Origin: Pachyrhynchus sulphureomaculatus
Lineage: Eukaryota; Arthropoda; Insecta; Coleoptera; Curculionidae
Length of the DNA stretch: 64,000 nt
Direction of reading: 5' to 3'
Assembly: GCA_019049505.1 (NCBI GenBank)
Contig: CM032448.1
Location: 15,379,608 to 15,443,607, forward strand
A program made the position numbers and the translations under genes. Shown piece by piece: positions 1 through 10,750 of this stretch (position 1 is its first letter; each line of letters starts with the position of its first letter). The notes below the pieces were generated by a model, which was not told the DNA's origin, searched no databases, and saw only the letters and a list, made by a program, of their open reading frames with translations.

Positions 1-690
1 ATTTTAAAGTACGTTAGAGCTGTTAAAGTCTTCTACACAAGATTATACTCATTCCAGCGGGATAGACGACAAGAAAACATGAACACTACAAACGTAGGAT
101 CTGAAGAACTCCCAGATAACACAGAGGAGGAAATACAAGCTGTACTGAACCAAAGAAAAACAAAAGAGAAGATCATTTCACCATGAAACTTGGCGGTAAA
201 TCTCTGAAAGAGGCACTGAAAGTCCTATACCAACAAAGTGATATAATTCGGAGGTTACACTTCTCTTTAAGAAAGGCGATAATATTGATATCGAAAACTA
301 TCGACCCATATCTCTTCTGTTGCACTTATATAGGCTCTTCACTAAAATCTTAACGAATAGCCTAATAGCAAAACTAGATTTCTATCAACCTGTGGAACAG
401 GCGGGCTTCAGAAAGGGATTTAGCATGATCGACCACCTCTACATAATACGTAAAAAGTACAGAATATAAGGTACCAATACATTTGGCCTTCATTGATTTT
501 CATAAGGCATTTGATACTATTAAAATTTGGTCAGTTCTAAAATCCCTAGCGAATGCAAGAATATGTTTTAAATCTATAAAAAATAATAGAGAACATCTAT
601 AAAGAAGCATCTATACATATTAAAATTGACGAAACAACTGTCACTAGTCACATGCCATTAAAAAGAGGAGTACGACGAGGAGATATTATC
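1..690 (+). pseudogene. RTE-like LINE, endonuclease-RT linker and RT palm (5' part)
   Basis: This is a decayed reverse transcriptase reading left to right. Short conserved RT blocks can be read across frameshifts: a PISLL-type block near 300-320, QAGFRKGFS near 400-425, and AFIDFHKAFDTIK near 485-530. They match the craniofacial-development-protein-2-like endonuclease/RT group (RTE-like LINEs of insects). The frame stops at 690 at the RGVR-x-GD-x-ISPKLF position, where a Penelope-like element is inserted, and resumes at 2222. Several stops and frameshifts make it non-functional. The 5' side runs off the window. The exact LINE clade is from memory. Confidence 0.8.
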
Positions 691-792
691 TGAACTAAAT
701 TATCTTTGATTGTGTTAGCCGATACTTGTTGGAAATTCATAATAAAATTATATAAAAAACAACACTATATTTTAATTTCCAATATATTTAAA

Positions 793-835
793 GTCACTTG
801 ACAATTATTTCACCATACAATGGCTTCTTCAGAAG
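793..835 (-). ncRNA. Hammerhead ribozyme of PLE-1a
   Basis: On the minus strand the type I hammerhead core reads CTGAAGA, an extra A, a stem II of GCCAT/ATGGT with loop TGT, GAAA, a minimal stem III with palindromic AATT loop, and the cleavage triplet GTC. The stem I strands CTT and AAG flank the core. All core bases look intact. Hammerhead motifs with very short stem III are known in Penelope-like elements, where dimeric forms are thought to cleave best. The copy at 53899-53941 has a broken core. Confidence 0.7.
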
Positions 836-1253
836 AAAATAAGAAAGAAAAATATTTGGTAGTAATCCTGGTTATATAGTGCTTAAAACAATCCTTAATT
901 ACCTAAGATTATGCTAATCATTTTATTATATTATTTACAGAGATAATTATTTCAAGAATGCAAATCTGTGGTACTATTTCAGAGAACTAATAAAGATTCA
1001 TTAAGGGTGAATGGTTTAAGTCTACCTGTTCGTTTAATAATAGATTGGAGTTTTTCCGTTTGTTAATTTCAAGACATTCAAGCAAATTTAATTTTTTAGA
1101 TTTATTTTCTACATGTAGGATTTTTAGCGTATCATCAAAATTATGGGATTCGTTTATTATATGGGTTGCGTAATGTGAATTGTTCTTATTTTTTAAATAA
1201 CTATGTTTATGTTACTCAGTATATATCACCACTACACCAAACACTTTATTTTT

Positions 1254-1299
1254 GCACTCGACGCGCGTTTCGCTAACCATGTTAGCTTCATCAGGAGCG
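1254..1299 (-). ncRNA. Hammerhead ribozyme, PLE-3 type, minus arm
   Basis: Minus-strand reading: stem I CGCTC pairs with GAGTG (one G-U pair), core CTGATGA, one extra A, stem II GCTAAC/GTTAGC with loop ATG, GAAA, stem III loop of alternating CG, and the cleavage triplet GTC. All core residues look intact. Confidence 0.8.
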
Positions 1300-1303
1300 A
1301 TGA

Positions 1304-1348
1304 GCTCCTGATGAAGCTAACATGGTTAGCGAAACGCGCGACGAGTGC
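1304..1348 (+). ncRNA. Hammerhead ribozyme, PLE-3 type, plus arm with altered cleavage site
   Basis: This is the mirror copy of the ribozyme at 1254-1299. The core CTGATGA (1308-1314), stem II and GAAA (1331-1334) are intact, but the cleavage triplet is GAC (1340-1342) instead of GTC. That violates the NUH rule, so this arm should not self-cleave. Confidence 0.7.
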
Positions 1349-2221
1349 AAAAATAAAGTGTTTGGTGTAGTGATGATATATACTGAGTAGTATCATTGTG
1401 CCAAAGATTCCACATTCCCAACTTAGTATGTTTATATGGTTTAATGCGAGTTTCAAAAGATCTACCAGTTTGCCCAACGTAGGTTTTAGTACAAGATCCA
1501 CAATTTAATAGATAAACTCCTGATTGTAAGGATTTCTTAGATTTGGTTTTGTTATTCAAAATTATACTCCCCAAGGAATTACTGGTTTTGAATGCTATTT
1601 TATTGTTCTTTTTTATTAAATGTTTGGAAATTGTTCTGGTTATTTTCCCTGTGTATGTGAGTGTAGTAAAATTTTCCTTTTTTTATCATTAATTGTGGGA
1701 TAAATGAGAGAGATTGCTTGTTTAAAGGATTTTTTATTCAAGATATTATCTATAATGTTGGGGGTCATATCCATTATTAATTGCTATTTGTTTGATTATG
1801 TTGAATTCTTTGTTAAAATTAGTTTTAGTCATAGGGATATGTAACAATCTATGTATGAAAGAGGTAAAAGCTGCCATTTTGTGAGGATAAGGGTGGGATG
1901 AACTATTGTGTATGACTGTGTCAGTATGTGAAGGTTTGTGAAAAATCGAGAAATCGTGTTTATTGTTCACTTTTGATTTACTGGTATAAATGTGTTTGAC
2001 GACATCATTTCCTGTTTCACGGGAACAGATAGACAACTAACAATCCTCCTTAACTTCCTAAATAATTTGCATCCTAATATTAAATTTACCATAGAATTAG
2101 AACCCAATAATTTCTCAAAAGTGAACAATATGTACAGTATGGTGAAACAATTGTCCAGTGACTTTAAATATATTGGAAATTAAAACATAGTGTTGTTTTT
2201 TATATAATTGAACTAAATTAT

Positions 2222-3090
2222 TTACGATGGCCCTTGAAGACGTCTTTAAGGAGTTAAATTGAGATGATAAGGGCATCAATATCAACGGCACTAGACTAAG
2301 TCCCCTTAGGTTTGCAGATGACTCAGTAGTGATAACTAATAACATCAATGAGCTACAGGAAATGTTTAACCAACTGAATGTGGTCTCTGTAAGGGTCGAT
2401 CTTAAAATGAATTTTAAAAAACTAAATTTGTGAACCTCAAGATACCAACATACAGATAGGAAATAACTCCATAGAACGCATCGATAAGTATATTTACTTA
2501 GGTCATACTATTAAGATCGGAAAGGAGAACTAACATATAGAAATAACCAGGTGAATAAGGCTGGCATGAGCAGCTTTTTAGGAAACTAGGATATATCTTA
2601 AAAAAGTACTACAATACCCATAAACCTAAAAACTAAAATCTACAGTGCCTGTGTTCTACCGGTCAGCATGTATGGACTGGAAACGATGTATCTCACTAAA
2701 GTATTTGATAAAAAGCTCCTGACTTCACAGAGAGCTACGGAGAGAAGCATGTTTGGCATCTCCCTTACGGATAGAATTCATAACGAGCAGATAAGGAGAC
2801 GAACCAAAGTTACTGACATAACTCTCGAGGCGGGAAAGATGAAGTGGCGATGGGCAGATCATGTGGCTAGATCATCCGGAGACAGATGGGTGTATAGGAT
2901 CCCGGAATGGAGACCGAGAGAAACAGGAAGAAGCGTTGGACGTTCACAGAAACGATGAGTCGATGATATAAGAATAGTAGCGGGCAAGCAGTGATTCAAG
3001 GTGGCAAAAGACCGGGAAGCATGAAAGAGATTAGAAGAGATCTACGTCCAGGAGTGGAGAGACTTAGGTTGAGAAGAAGAAGAGAAATAA
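2222..3090 (+). pseudogene. RTE-like LINE, RT catalytic loop to C-terminus (3' part)
   Basis: This continues the LINE of 1-690 directly after the PLE: ALEDVFKELN, then LSPLRFADDSVV near 2300-2335, in which FADD is the RT catalytic box. The connector region (MYGLETMYLTK at 2668) and the C-terminal GKMKWRWADHVAR block near 2830-2870 follow. The last part is uninterrupted for about 96 codons, but upstream frames carry stops. The 3' end lies near a run of AGA/AAG at about 3070-3090. Confidence 0.8.
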
Positions 3091-3625
3091 AGTACCTGAA
3101 AGGATTTAATATTATCAGAGACCATCAATATAGTTTTTGCAAGCAAAGATCAATAGGAGATCTTTTAATTTATGTCATACGTATTTCAAACAACACGATT
3201 GAATATTTTGGAAAGTCTCGAGCGGTTGCAGTGGATATATCCAAGACATTATACAGAGAGCGTTCTTCACGAGTGGCAGTTGACTGATTTCGTTCTAATA
3301 TCTTTACTATCAACGCCCTCACTACATTAACGATTTGCTTGGAAAGATTAGGAAGTTGTCAATAACAGTACGCTTGTTTCTTCATTTACATTGAACACTC
3401 GAACAACAGCTGATGTTAAAAAGTTGCCCAACCTCACGAAGATTTGGAAAAAATTCTATCTTAGAAAACCAAGTAGAATTTAACGATGCAAAAACTCAAG
3501 AGTCAGTTTTTTTCTAAAGAACTTAGAACCAGTTATGTCACTCTATTCCTTTTGCATTATCACTCAACTGGCTGGGAGTTAACTTTGTAGCAAATATATC
3601 TTGGCATGTACATGTTATTTACATT
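3091..3625 (+). pseudogene. LINE-E fragment (RT)
   Basis: The reading frame around 3091-3290 carries KYLKGFNII-x-DHQYSF-x-KQRSIGDLL, a known RT segment, then a jump to ERSSRVAVD and NIFTINAL, so it has lost part of the palm. Related stretches occur at 16160-16345 and 22050-25760. It has several stops and is internally deleted. The clade is not determined (jockey/CR1 group likely). Confidence 0.6.
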
Positions 3626-4189
3626 ATTATTGTATAGTTGGATGGAACCCTTGGTACGCCAGTTTAACTCACACCGACTTTCTTCAACTCCATTAGGAAG
3701 TGACGAATTTGTAATGGTATTTACATCTGAAAATAGCGCGTCTAAACGAAATTTTATTTCCTTTTTCACGTCTCTCCTAACATTTCCCTATAAAAAAATA
3801 TACCAATGACAAGGAAATCTTCCTTATTAAAATGGGGAAAAACGTATAATGGCGGAAGTAAAATTCCTTTTCCCAATATAAGAAAAATCTCTGAGCGTAT
3901 TTCAAGGAAATTGAAATATTTTTATACAGTAGTATAACTAGATTCTTGCAATTTTACCTTATGATGACGTAAATAGGTGGATTTGGAATACTGTCGAGTA
4001 GTTTTGATCATTATAGGAACTTGCGGCAAGTATCGATATTCCTCAACCATCGATATAAAGTTGCGTACAATTTTTATCGTAATAGGAAAGATGGATATAT
4101 AAGTTTTGAAAGACGGAATGAAACAAGATGAATTAATGAATCGAAACATGTTTTTTTTTTATGGGTCTAGCACACGTGCTGCAGGGAGG
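3626..4189. other. No gene recognised
   Basis: AT-rich sequence with short open frames that I judge to be chance. Part of it (GGAAATTGAAATATTTT near 3907) recurs near 16725, so it includes a low-copy repeat or duplicated host DNA. Confidence 0.4.
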
Positions 4190-4532
4190 TCCCTAAAGCG
4201 CTACAGGTGCGACACGTGTGCGGAAAAAGCGATTCACGTTGTTCTTGAATCGCTGTAAATTGTACTCCGTGGGAAAAACAGTTCTGGGCAAATTATTCCA
4301 AAGGGATGATGTTCTCCATATAAAAGACTGCTTGAAAAGCGTTGTACGAGGAGTAACAAGCTGAACCTCATACGGATGTGAAGTATCAGCGCGACGTGTA
4401 TTTCTAACATGCATCGCTCTGGGAGGAATTAAACGGGCCACATCCTCCGAACACTTTCCATAAAAATACTTGGATTGGACTAGAATAGGCTTAAGTCGTC
4501 AACCGTTCTTCGATGTTCCAGCGAATCAAGGC
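4190..4532 (-). pseudogene. 3' end of a non-LTR retrotransposon RT (LINE-A)
   Basis: The minus strand reads GLDSLEHRRTV next to the foldback element, then PPRAMHVRNTRRADTSHPY and RTSSLWNNLPRTVFP-x-x-YNLQRFKNNVNRF. This is the C-terminal segment typical of insect non-LTR retrotransposons annotated as jockey- or CR1-like. The upstream codons (IQRKAVRLIGDPELT) are at 6239-6285, so one LINE was split by the element at 4538-6233. A 65-bp scrap of the same 3' end sits at 41281-41345. Confidence 0.7.
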
Positions 4533-4537
4533 CGCCG

Positions 4538-6233
4538 CACAGTGAGGAAAAACGAAAAATCGTGTTTCAAAATTGTCTAGAGCCTTCAATTTTGGTTCGA
4601 TTTGGACGATTTTTTTTTTAAAATTGAAGCTTATTAAATTCCGAACAAAGTTGTCGAAGCCGATTTTGCAATTAAACTTTTGTTTCAAAATGGCGGTTTC
4701 TGATTATATAGCGACTGAGACACAGAAAATGCTTACAGTTTCAAACCAAGTTGTGCTAAAATGCGTGTATGTATGTTTTTTTTATGTCGCAGATAATATA
4801 TCTAATATCACAGTTACAAGATTAATAATAATGAACCCAAAATGGCTGCCATGAACAATAAAAGTATTATAAATATGAATAAACGTACCATTATTATTTT
4901 ATATCCATAACATTTGCATAAATAATTTCTTTAAGGTTGTTAATTATAAATATGTTTCAACAATTGACTTAAAATGACAAATCAAGTATGGCGGATGCCA
5001 AAATTGAATCGAGCAAGAAAGTTTCTCTGTGGCATTTAGACTGTGGCAGTCAGATCATTCAGGTTATTCAAGTTTAGTTGCGGGATTTAAATTTTCATGC
5101 AGTTATTGCTAGAATATTGTTGCTGTAAATTTTAAGTATCGTAGACAATTTTCTAGCAGATACAAAAAACAGCGATACACGCAGAAAAGGACAGCTCACA
5201 CAGCTAGAAAATGGCTACAACAGCTAAAACGTTTTGTTAAAATAGGGACAGCTAAATATTTTATGTAAGAGTAAGTTAAGGTTAGACATATTTATTTTCT
5301 TATTTTTCTAGTCTATTCCTATAATTCAGTAGTTCTGTATATGTACTAAAGGGTTTTCTCGTTAATAAAGATTATTATTACTCTTACAAAATACACGCAG
5401 AGAAATGCTAAAATAGGGACAGTTAAATATTTTGCTGCATTAGCCACTGTTTAGCAACAGCAGCCACTTTTTTGCTACAACAGCAAACAATGTGGCTAGT
5501 GCAGCAAAATATTTAGTTGTCCCTATTTTAACAAAACGTTTTAGCTGTTGTAGCCATTTTCTAGCTGTGTGAGCTGTTCTTTTCTGCGTGTATCGCTGTT
5601 TTTTTATCTGCTAGAAAATTGTCTACGATACTTAAAATTTACAGCAGCAATATTCTAGCAATAACTGCATGAAAATTTAAATCTCGCAACTAAACTTGAA
5701 TAACTCGAGTGATCTGACTGCCACAGTCTAAATGCCACAGAGAAACTTTCTTGCTCGATTCAATTTTGGCATCCGCCATATTTGATTTGTCATTTTAAGT
5801 CAATTGTTGAAACATATTTATAATTAACAACTTTAAAGAAATTATTTATGCAAATGTTATGGATATAAAATAATAATGGTACGTTTATTCATATTTATAA
5901 TACTTTTATTGTTCATGGCAGCCATTTTGGGTTCATTATTATTAATCTTTTAACTGTGATATTAGATATATTATCTGCGACATAAAAAACATACATACAC
6001 GCATTTTAGCACAACTTGGTTTGAAACTGTAAGCGTTTTCTGTGTCTCAGTCGCTATATAATTAGAAACCAACGTCCGCCATTTTGAAACAGAGGTTTAA
6101 TTGAAAAATCGGCTCCGACAACTTTGTTCGGAATTTAATAAGCTTCAATTTAAAAAAAAAATCGTCCAAATCGAACCAAAATTGAAGGCTCTAGACAATT
6201 TTGAAACACGATTTTTCGTTTTTCCCCACTGTG
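4538..6233. mobile_element. Transib-type foldback element with RSS-like ends
   Basis: This 1696-bp element is nearly all inverted repeat: the left arm from 4538 matches the right arm ending at 6233, with the centre near 5465. The ends are CACAGTGAGGAAAAACG and, inverted, CACAGTGGGGAAAAACG. The flanks carry a perfect 5-bp duplication, CGCCG, at 4533-4537 and 6234-6238. CACWGTG ends with a 5-bp GC-rich duplication are the signature of Transib transposons, relatives of RAG1, whose RSS heptamer is CACAGTG. There is no transposase, so it is non-autonomous. It splits a minus-strand LINE. Confidence 0.8.
5265..5392 (+). mobile_element. Probable LINE 3'-tail insertion in the left arm of the foldback
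   Basis: This stretch has no partner in the right arm. It ends TAATAAAGATTATTATTACTC, a polyadenylation-like signal followed by short ATT repeats, as at the 3' ends of several insect LINEs. There is no coding part. Confidence 0.4.
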
Positions 6234-6238
6234 CGCCG

Positions 6239-6285
6239 GTCAGTTCCGGGTCTCCAATCAGACGAACTGCTTTTCTCTGAATTCT
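6239..6285 (-). pseudogene. LINE-A codons upstream of the foldback insertion
   Basis: The minus strand reads IQRKAVRLIGDPELT, the motif that precedes the SLEHRR block found at 4500-4532. The two join in frame when the foldback and one CGCCG copy are removed. The upstream end is cut by LINE-B. Confidence 0.65.
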
Positions 6286-8059
6286 TCTTGTTCGAGTGCC
6301 ACTCCTATCGGAGATTAGAAATCATCACAGCTACTTTCACATTATTTGCTGCTCTTCTAAACAGTTCAATTGAACTGCAGCCAAACCAGTCGCGCAAGTT
6401 ACGATATTCTTCTTCGTCCAACATTTCTCCTCCTTTTAATTTTGCCCTGCATAATATTCCGCAACAGTGAATACCTCTGTCCCCTCAACACATGTCCCAA
6501 ATATTCCAGCTTCCTTTTTTTAATAGTGTTCATTAGTTCTGGGGCTTTGTTTAGTCTTTGGAGAATGTCGTTATTGGTTACCCTGTCAATCCATGACACT
6601 TTCAGAATGCGCCGATAACACCACATCTCAAAAGCTACAATACTTTTAGTATTGTTCTGCCTCAAAGTCCATGCATCCACTCCATAAAGAAGCGTTGAGA
6701 AGACATAACAACGCAACATTCGTAATCGCAGTACCAGGCTTAGATCTCGATTGCAAAAGAGTTTTCTCATTCTATTAAAGCTTGATCTTGATATCTCTAT
6801 TCGGGTTTTAATCTCCTTTGTCTTCTCGTTCAGCCATGTTCCCCAAGTTTTTGTAGCAATTGACTTTCTGAACACTTATGTTATTAACCAGAAGACGATC
6901 CTGGTTATTTTGAGATTTTGCCATCACCATATATTTTGTTTTCTTTAGATTTATCTTTAGACCAAATTTATTGCAGCTGTTATTTAACTGCTCAACAAGA
7001 TGCTGTAGGTCTTCTAAACTTTCTGCTAGCAGAACTGTGTCATCGGCGTATCTTACAATATTCAGGGTTTCACCGTTTACCGTTATGCCTTCGTCTGCCT
7101 CAGACAGAGCTTCGTGACATACACTCTTGCTTAGATATTAAACAAAAGGGGTGACAGTGTGCAGTCCTGACGTACTCCCCGGCGGATCTCTATCTCTTCC
7201 GTAATCATGTTCTCCACTTTTACTCTCGCTGTCTGGTTCCAATATAGATTGCATATGATGCGGATATCTAGATCATCGATATTTTTATTTTTGAGGATTC
7301 TCTTTAATTGATCATGTCGAACTTTATCGAATGCCTTTTCAAAGTCTATAAAGCAAACGTACAGCTCCTGATTCATGTCCATGCATCTCTGTGACAACAC
7401 GTTTATCGCAAACAGGACCTCGCGTGTGCCCATTCCTATTCTGAATCCCGTTTGGGTCTCACTAATATCCATTTCAAACTTTCTGTAGATCCGATTGTGT
7501 ATTATCTTTAGAAAAAGCTTTAAGGTATGACTCATAAGAAATTAGTCCGATGGTCACTACATTCTTTAGCGTTTGCTTTTTTCGGAATTGCCACAAAAGT
7601 GGACTGAAGCTAATCCTTGGGTATTATACCAGTTTTATATATTACGTTAAACAGTTTTAGGAGAATTGAGATGGAATCGTCATTCATCAGTTTTAACTGC
7701 TCAACCGGTATATCATCAGGTCCGGCTGCTTGACCCATCTTTGCATGTTTTAGGGCGTACTTTAATTCCTCCCTCATTATATCCGGGCCAGTATCGTTCA
7801 GGAGATCGTCTGGTGTTGCACTTCTCTGTTTATTATTAAAAAGGTCTTCAATATATTCTTTCCATCTTTGTACTTCTTTATTCATATCTGTTATGAGAGT
7901 ACCGTTTTTGTCTTTAAGTTGTCTAGAGTGATTTGATCTTCTTACCCCTGTCATTTCCTTTACCTTCTTGTGTACGTTCAGCGGGTCGTATTTTTTGTCC
8001 AGTTCTTCAACTTCTTCACATCGTTCCGACATTTCTGTTTTGCTTCTCTGATTTTTCAT
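6275..8059 (-). pseudogene. LINE-B reverse transcriptase and C-terminal domain
   Basis: Minus-strand RT of the craniofacial-development-protein-2-like group. Going down: linker at 8059-7610 (QAAGPDDIPVEQLKL), palm at 7535-7131 (FIDFEKAFDKVRHDQL, RRGVRQ-x-CTLSPLLFNI), catalytic YADDTVLLA near 7055, then a C-terminal domain at 6875-6399 (YVFSTLLYGVDAWTL, FEMWCYRRILKVSW, KLEYLGHVLRG). The order is right and the catalytic YADD is intact, but frameshifts and stops divide it into at least four pieces. Confidence 0.85.
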
Positions 8060-9140
8060 TTTATTGTCCTTTCTATATTCTTATACACAGCATTGTTGTT
8101 TTTGTTTTTCTTCCTTTTATTCATTAGAGACAATATTTCCTCTGTCATCCATTCTTTGTGTTGCCTTTTTGTCGGCTTCGGGTGCTGCTTTGCGGTCTCT
8201 GTTACTGACTGTTTAAAGTTTTTCCATTGTAGATGGACGTCATTTGAGTCTTTGTTGGCCTGTTTTATGCTATTTATGTTTTTGTTTAATGAATCTGCTG
8301 TTTTAGACTTCGTTTGTGGATCTCTCAATCTGTGTGTGTCAATTTCCTTTTTGTTAGCTGTTTTTATCTTCTTGTACTTCATTTTTATATTAGCGCATAC
8401 GGGATTGTGGTCGGACCAAATGTCAGCTCCAGGGTATGTTTTCGCTGAGATAATGGAATTTCGAAAGCGCCGTCGGACCAGTATGAGGTCAATTTGATTC
8501 CTGACCACTTTATCCTTTCTATCCATAGGTGACTTCCATGTATATAGTCTACGGTGAGGTAGTTTGAAAAAGGTGTTTATAATTACAAGGTCTTCCATCT
8601 GACAGAATTGAACCAATCGGTCTCCTCGTTCATTTCTCTCTCCTAGACCGTATTTTCCCACAATTGGGTCCACAGGGTCCTGCCCTACTTTGGCATTAAA
8701 GCAATGGTTAAATGATGTTTTTCTAGTGACTTTAAAATTCCGTCAAGATCGGAGTAGAACCTCTCTATTTCATCTTCGTCTTTATCAGCTGTAGGGGCAT
8801 ATACCTGCACAATATTAGCAAAGCCTTTTTCAGTTTGAAGCTGAAGTAAGATAATTCTGTCTGAATAGGGTGTAAAGGTACGTACACAGTTATTTATCTC
8901 GTTCGTGACCAAAATGCCTACTCCGTATCGGTGAGAGGGATCGTTGTTTCCCGAGTAGTACATGGTTCCATTTTTCATGGAGCGTTTGCCAGCTGAATAG
9001 AATCCAACAAATGCAGTGTATGTTTGGGAGCGGAGCCTCAAACATGGGAGCAGTATTCCATAGTTGGTCAAATTTGATGTCGTTTTTTGATCGACGTAAT
9101 ATTGGTCACTTAATCCAAAACTAACGTCTGATTTGCTCAC
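8056..9140 (-). pseudogene. LINE-B endonuclease domain (EEP family)
   Basis: The N-terminal exonuclease/endonuclease/phosphatase domain of LINE-B is in two open pieces. 9140-8685 has GVGILVTNEINNCVRTFTP, SDRIILLQLQTE and VQVYAPTADKDEDE. 8673-8056 has GLGERNERGDRL, NTFFKLPHRRLYTWKSP, NQIDLILV and the terminal WSDHNPV motif with the catalytic histidine. A frameshift near 8680 removes the usual GDFNA-type segment. LINE-B has lost its extreme N-terminus, because LINE-C lies directly upstream. Confidence 0.85.
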
Positions 9141-9144
9141 GTAT

Positions 9145-9182
9145 CTATTTATTTATTTATTTTTATTTATTTATTTATTTCC
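9145..9182 (-). repeat. ATTT microsatellite, 3' tail of LINE-C
   Basis: A run of ATTT units (AAAT on the minus strand) directly follows the last LINE-C codons. Simple-repeat tails of this kind mark the 3' ends of several CR1/L2-group LINEs. Confidence 0.75.
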
Positions 9183-9204
9183 GGTTCGTTAGAACCTAAT
9201 TTAA

Positions 9205-10750
9205 CTATCGGATAGGCATATTCTTACAATGTCGATATAATAGTTGCTTAAACTTATTTATGGTTTCACAATTTTTAATATTATTTGGTAGGTCATTAAA
9301 ATGTTTAAGTCCTTTATAATAAAGATTTGCTCGATCAGCTTCATTTGTAATTCCCACTACTCGGAAGTCATTTCGTCCTCTGGTGTTGTAGTTGTGTATC
9401 TGATTGACGTATCTAATTTTCTCGGTCAAATATGTGGGACAATTTTCTATCTTTATATTATAGATAAATTTTATTGCGTAATAAAATAAGCTCTGCTTTA
9501 CACTCAGCCAATTTAATCGATCTAACATATCTTTTATGTGCGTATCTCTAGGCTTCCGCAATATAAATCTCATGGCCTTGTTTTGAAGTTCTTGCAGTAG
9601 TTCTATTTGTGTATCCTTAGCAAAAAATAATACCGAAGGACAATAAATAAAATGTGGCTCAATTATGCTTCTATATATTAATATTTTATGGTATTCACTT
9701 ATGATGTGGCAAGTTCTATACATGAGATAAAGTTTTTGGTTTATTTTATTCACTAAATATTGAAAGTGTGCATCAAGTATTTAATTTCGCTTACTTTTTC
9801 TATTTCACGATTATTTATGTATAATTTAGGATTATTATTATAGTTATTGTGTGATATTATCATATATTTAGTTTTATCTGTATTTCGTTTTAACATATTT
9901 ATACACATCCACCTGTAAGGAATATTCATATCAGACTGCATTTTACTAATAGCCACATCCAAACTAACATCACTAATTGCAATCAGTGCATTGTCTGCAA
10001 ATAGTCTAACATCCCCGTACTTTAAAAACCGTCTTCAATGTCATTTATGTATATGAGAAACAGTACCGGCGCAAGGACAGAGCCTTGCGGTAGACCAATA
10101 TTCACTGGTATCGCTGACGATGTCGTGTTTCCAATTTTTGTTTGTTGCTTTCTATTCGATAGATAATTTTCAAACCATTTTAACTCCATATCACGCACTC
10201 CAATTTTGTGTAGTTTCTTAAGCAATAATTGTCTGTCTATAGTTTCAAATGCTCTTTTTAAATCTATGAAAGTTGATACAATGTATTTTTTATTCATCAA
10301 ATCTTCACGCCATTCACTTATAACATAATTAATTTCAGTTTCACATGAGTGTTTCCTTCTAAAACCCGATTGCTCTGGAATAATAATATTGTTATCATTC
10401 AAATATTGCAGTAACTGATTTTTTATCACTGTTTCAAAGATTTTTTCATCACTTGGAAGCGTATTTATTGGCCGCATCTCTTCAGGTTTTATAGTATATT
10501 TTATTTTTTCAATTGGCACAATTTTGGAAATTTTCCATTCGTTAGGCACTTTTCCTTGCAGCATGCTATTATTGATGATATTGGCGTAAAAAAAAGCCGT
10601 GTACGTTATAGAATGTTTAATTACACCTTCAGATAAAATATTCTTACCGCCAATTTTATTTTTAAATTTTTTAACTATTTCAATTATTTCGTTACTATCC
10701 ACTGTTTGAAATTTAAATTGGTGATTAATTATATTTGTATTTCCCATAGT
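9205..10750 (-). pseudogene. LINE-C reverse transcriptase, 5' truncated
   Basis: Minus-strand RT starting within the finger region: VPNEWKISKIVPI, MRPINTLPSDEKIFETVI, EQSGFRRKHSCETEINYV, FIDLKRAFETIDR, GLPQGSVLAPVLFLIYIND. It then continues at 9962 and at 9753-9208 (LLQELQNKAMRFILRKPRDTHI, FNDLPNNIKN). The catalytic YADD appears as FADN near 10005, which would kill the enzyme. Two frameshifts follow. The style is that of CR1/L2-group LINEs. The 5' truncation at about 10750 is typical of incomplete target-primed reverse transcription. Confidence 0.8.

Larger units (their letters stand above)
1214..1425. mobile_element. 212-bp palindromic element made of two opposed hammerhead ribozymes
   Basis: A short insertion interrupts the PLE-1a endonuclease. 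The flanking repeat TATGTTTAT occurs at 1202-1210 and 1427-1435, and the uninterrupted sequence is seen at about 57555. It starts ACTCAGTATATATCACC, reads into a minus-strand hammerhead, turns at about 1301, reads back through a plus-strand hammerhead to the inverse of its start, and ends with a unique tail finishing ACATTCCCAACTTA. The same start and tail bound the larger palindromic PLE at 24191-25636, so this is its minimal derivative. It has no coding capacity. Confidence 0.8.
1000..1985 (-). pseudogene. PLE-1a RT C-terminus and GIY-YIG endonuclease remnants
   Basis: The RT tail is readable from about 1985 down to 1746 (KHDFSIFHKPSHTD near 1930, then a NFNKEFNIIKQIAINNGYDP block). The GIY-YIG endonuclease lies at about 1574-1427 and 1213-1010: the GVYLLNCGSCTKTYVGQTGR motif carries the GVY...YVG pair that names the family, followed by SFETRIK. 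The endonuclease is split by the small palindromic element at 1214-1425. Frameshifts separate the pieces. It matches 57353-58573 closely. Confidence 0.8.
704..2208 (-). mobile_element. Penelope-like element copy PLE-1a inserted in the LINE
   Basis: The insertion is bounded by a perfect 13-bp target duplication, TGAACTAAATTAT, at 691-703 and 2209-2221. Removing it restores the LINE frame. Bases 704-1985 read as a PLE on the minus strand (ribozyme-bearing 3' end, then GIY-YIG endonuclease, then RT). Bases 1986-2208 are a plus-strand piece of the same RT fused to an inverted copy of the terminal region, so 748-825 and 2131-2208 are inverted repeats. A second copy of the same family lies at 53815-58575. 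PLEs encode an RT plus GIY-YIG endonuclease and are often found as inverted or tandem copies. Confidence 0.85.

Noticed and set aside
4573..4854. Plus-strand 93-codon frame
   Set aside because: It lies wholly in the foldback arm and its mirror copy is not open.
4538..6233. Palindrome as an assembly artefact
   Set aside because: The perfect 5-bp flanking duplication, superfamily-typical tips and small differences between arms show a real insertion.
7933..8497. Plus-strand hydrophobic frames resembling membrane proteins
   Set aside because: They are antisense shadows of the minus-strand LINE-B endonuclease; T-rich antisense gives Phe/Leu-rich translations.
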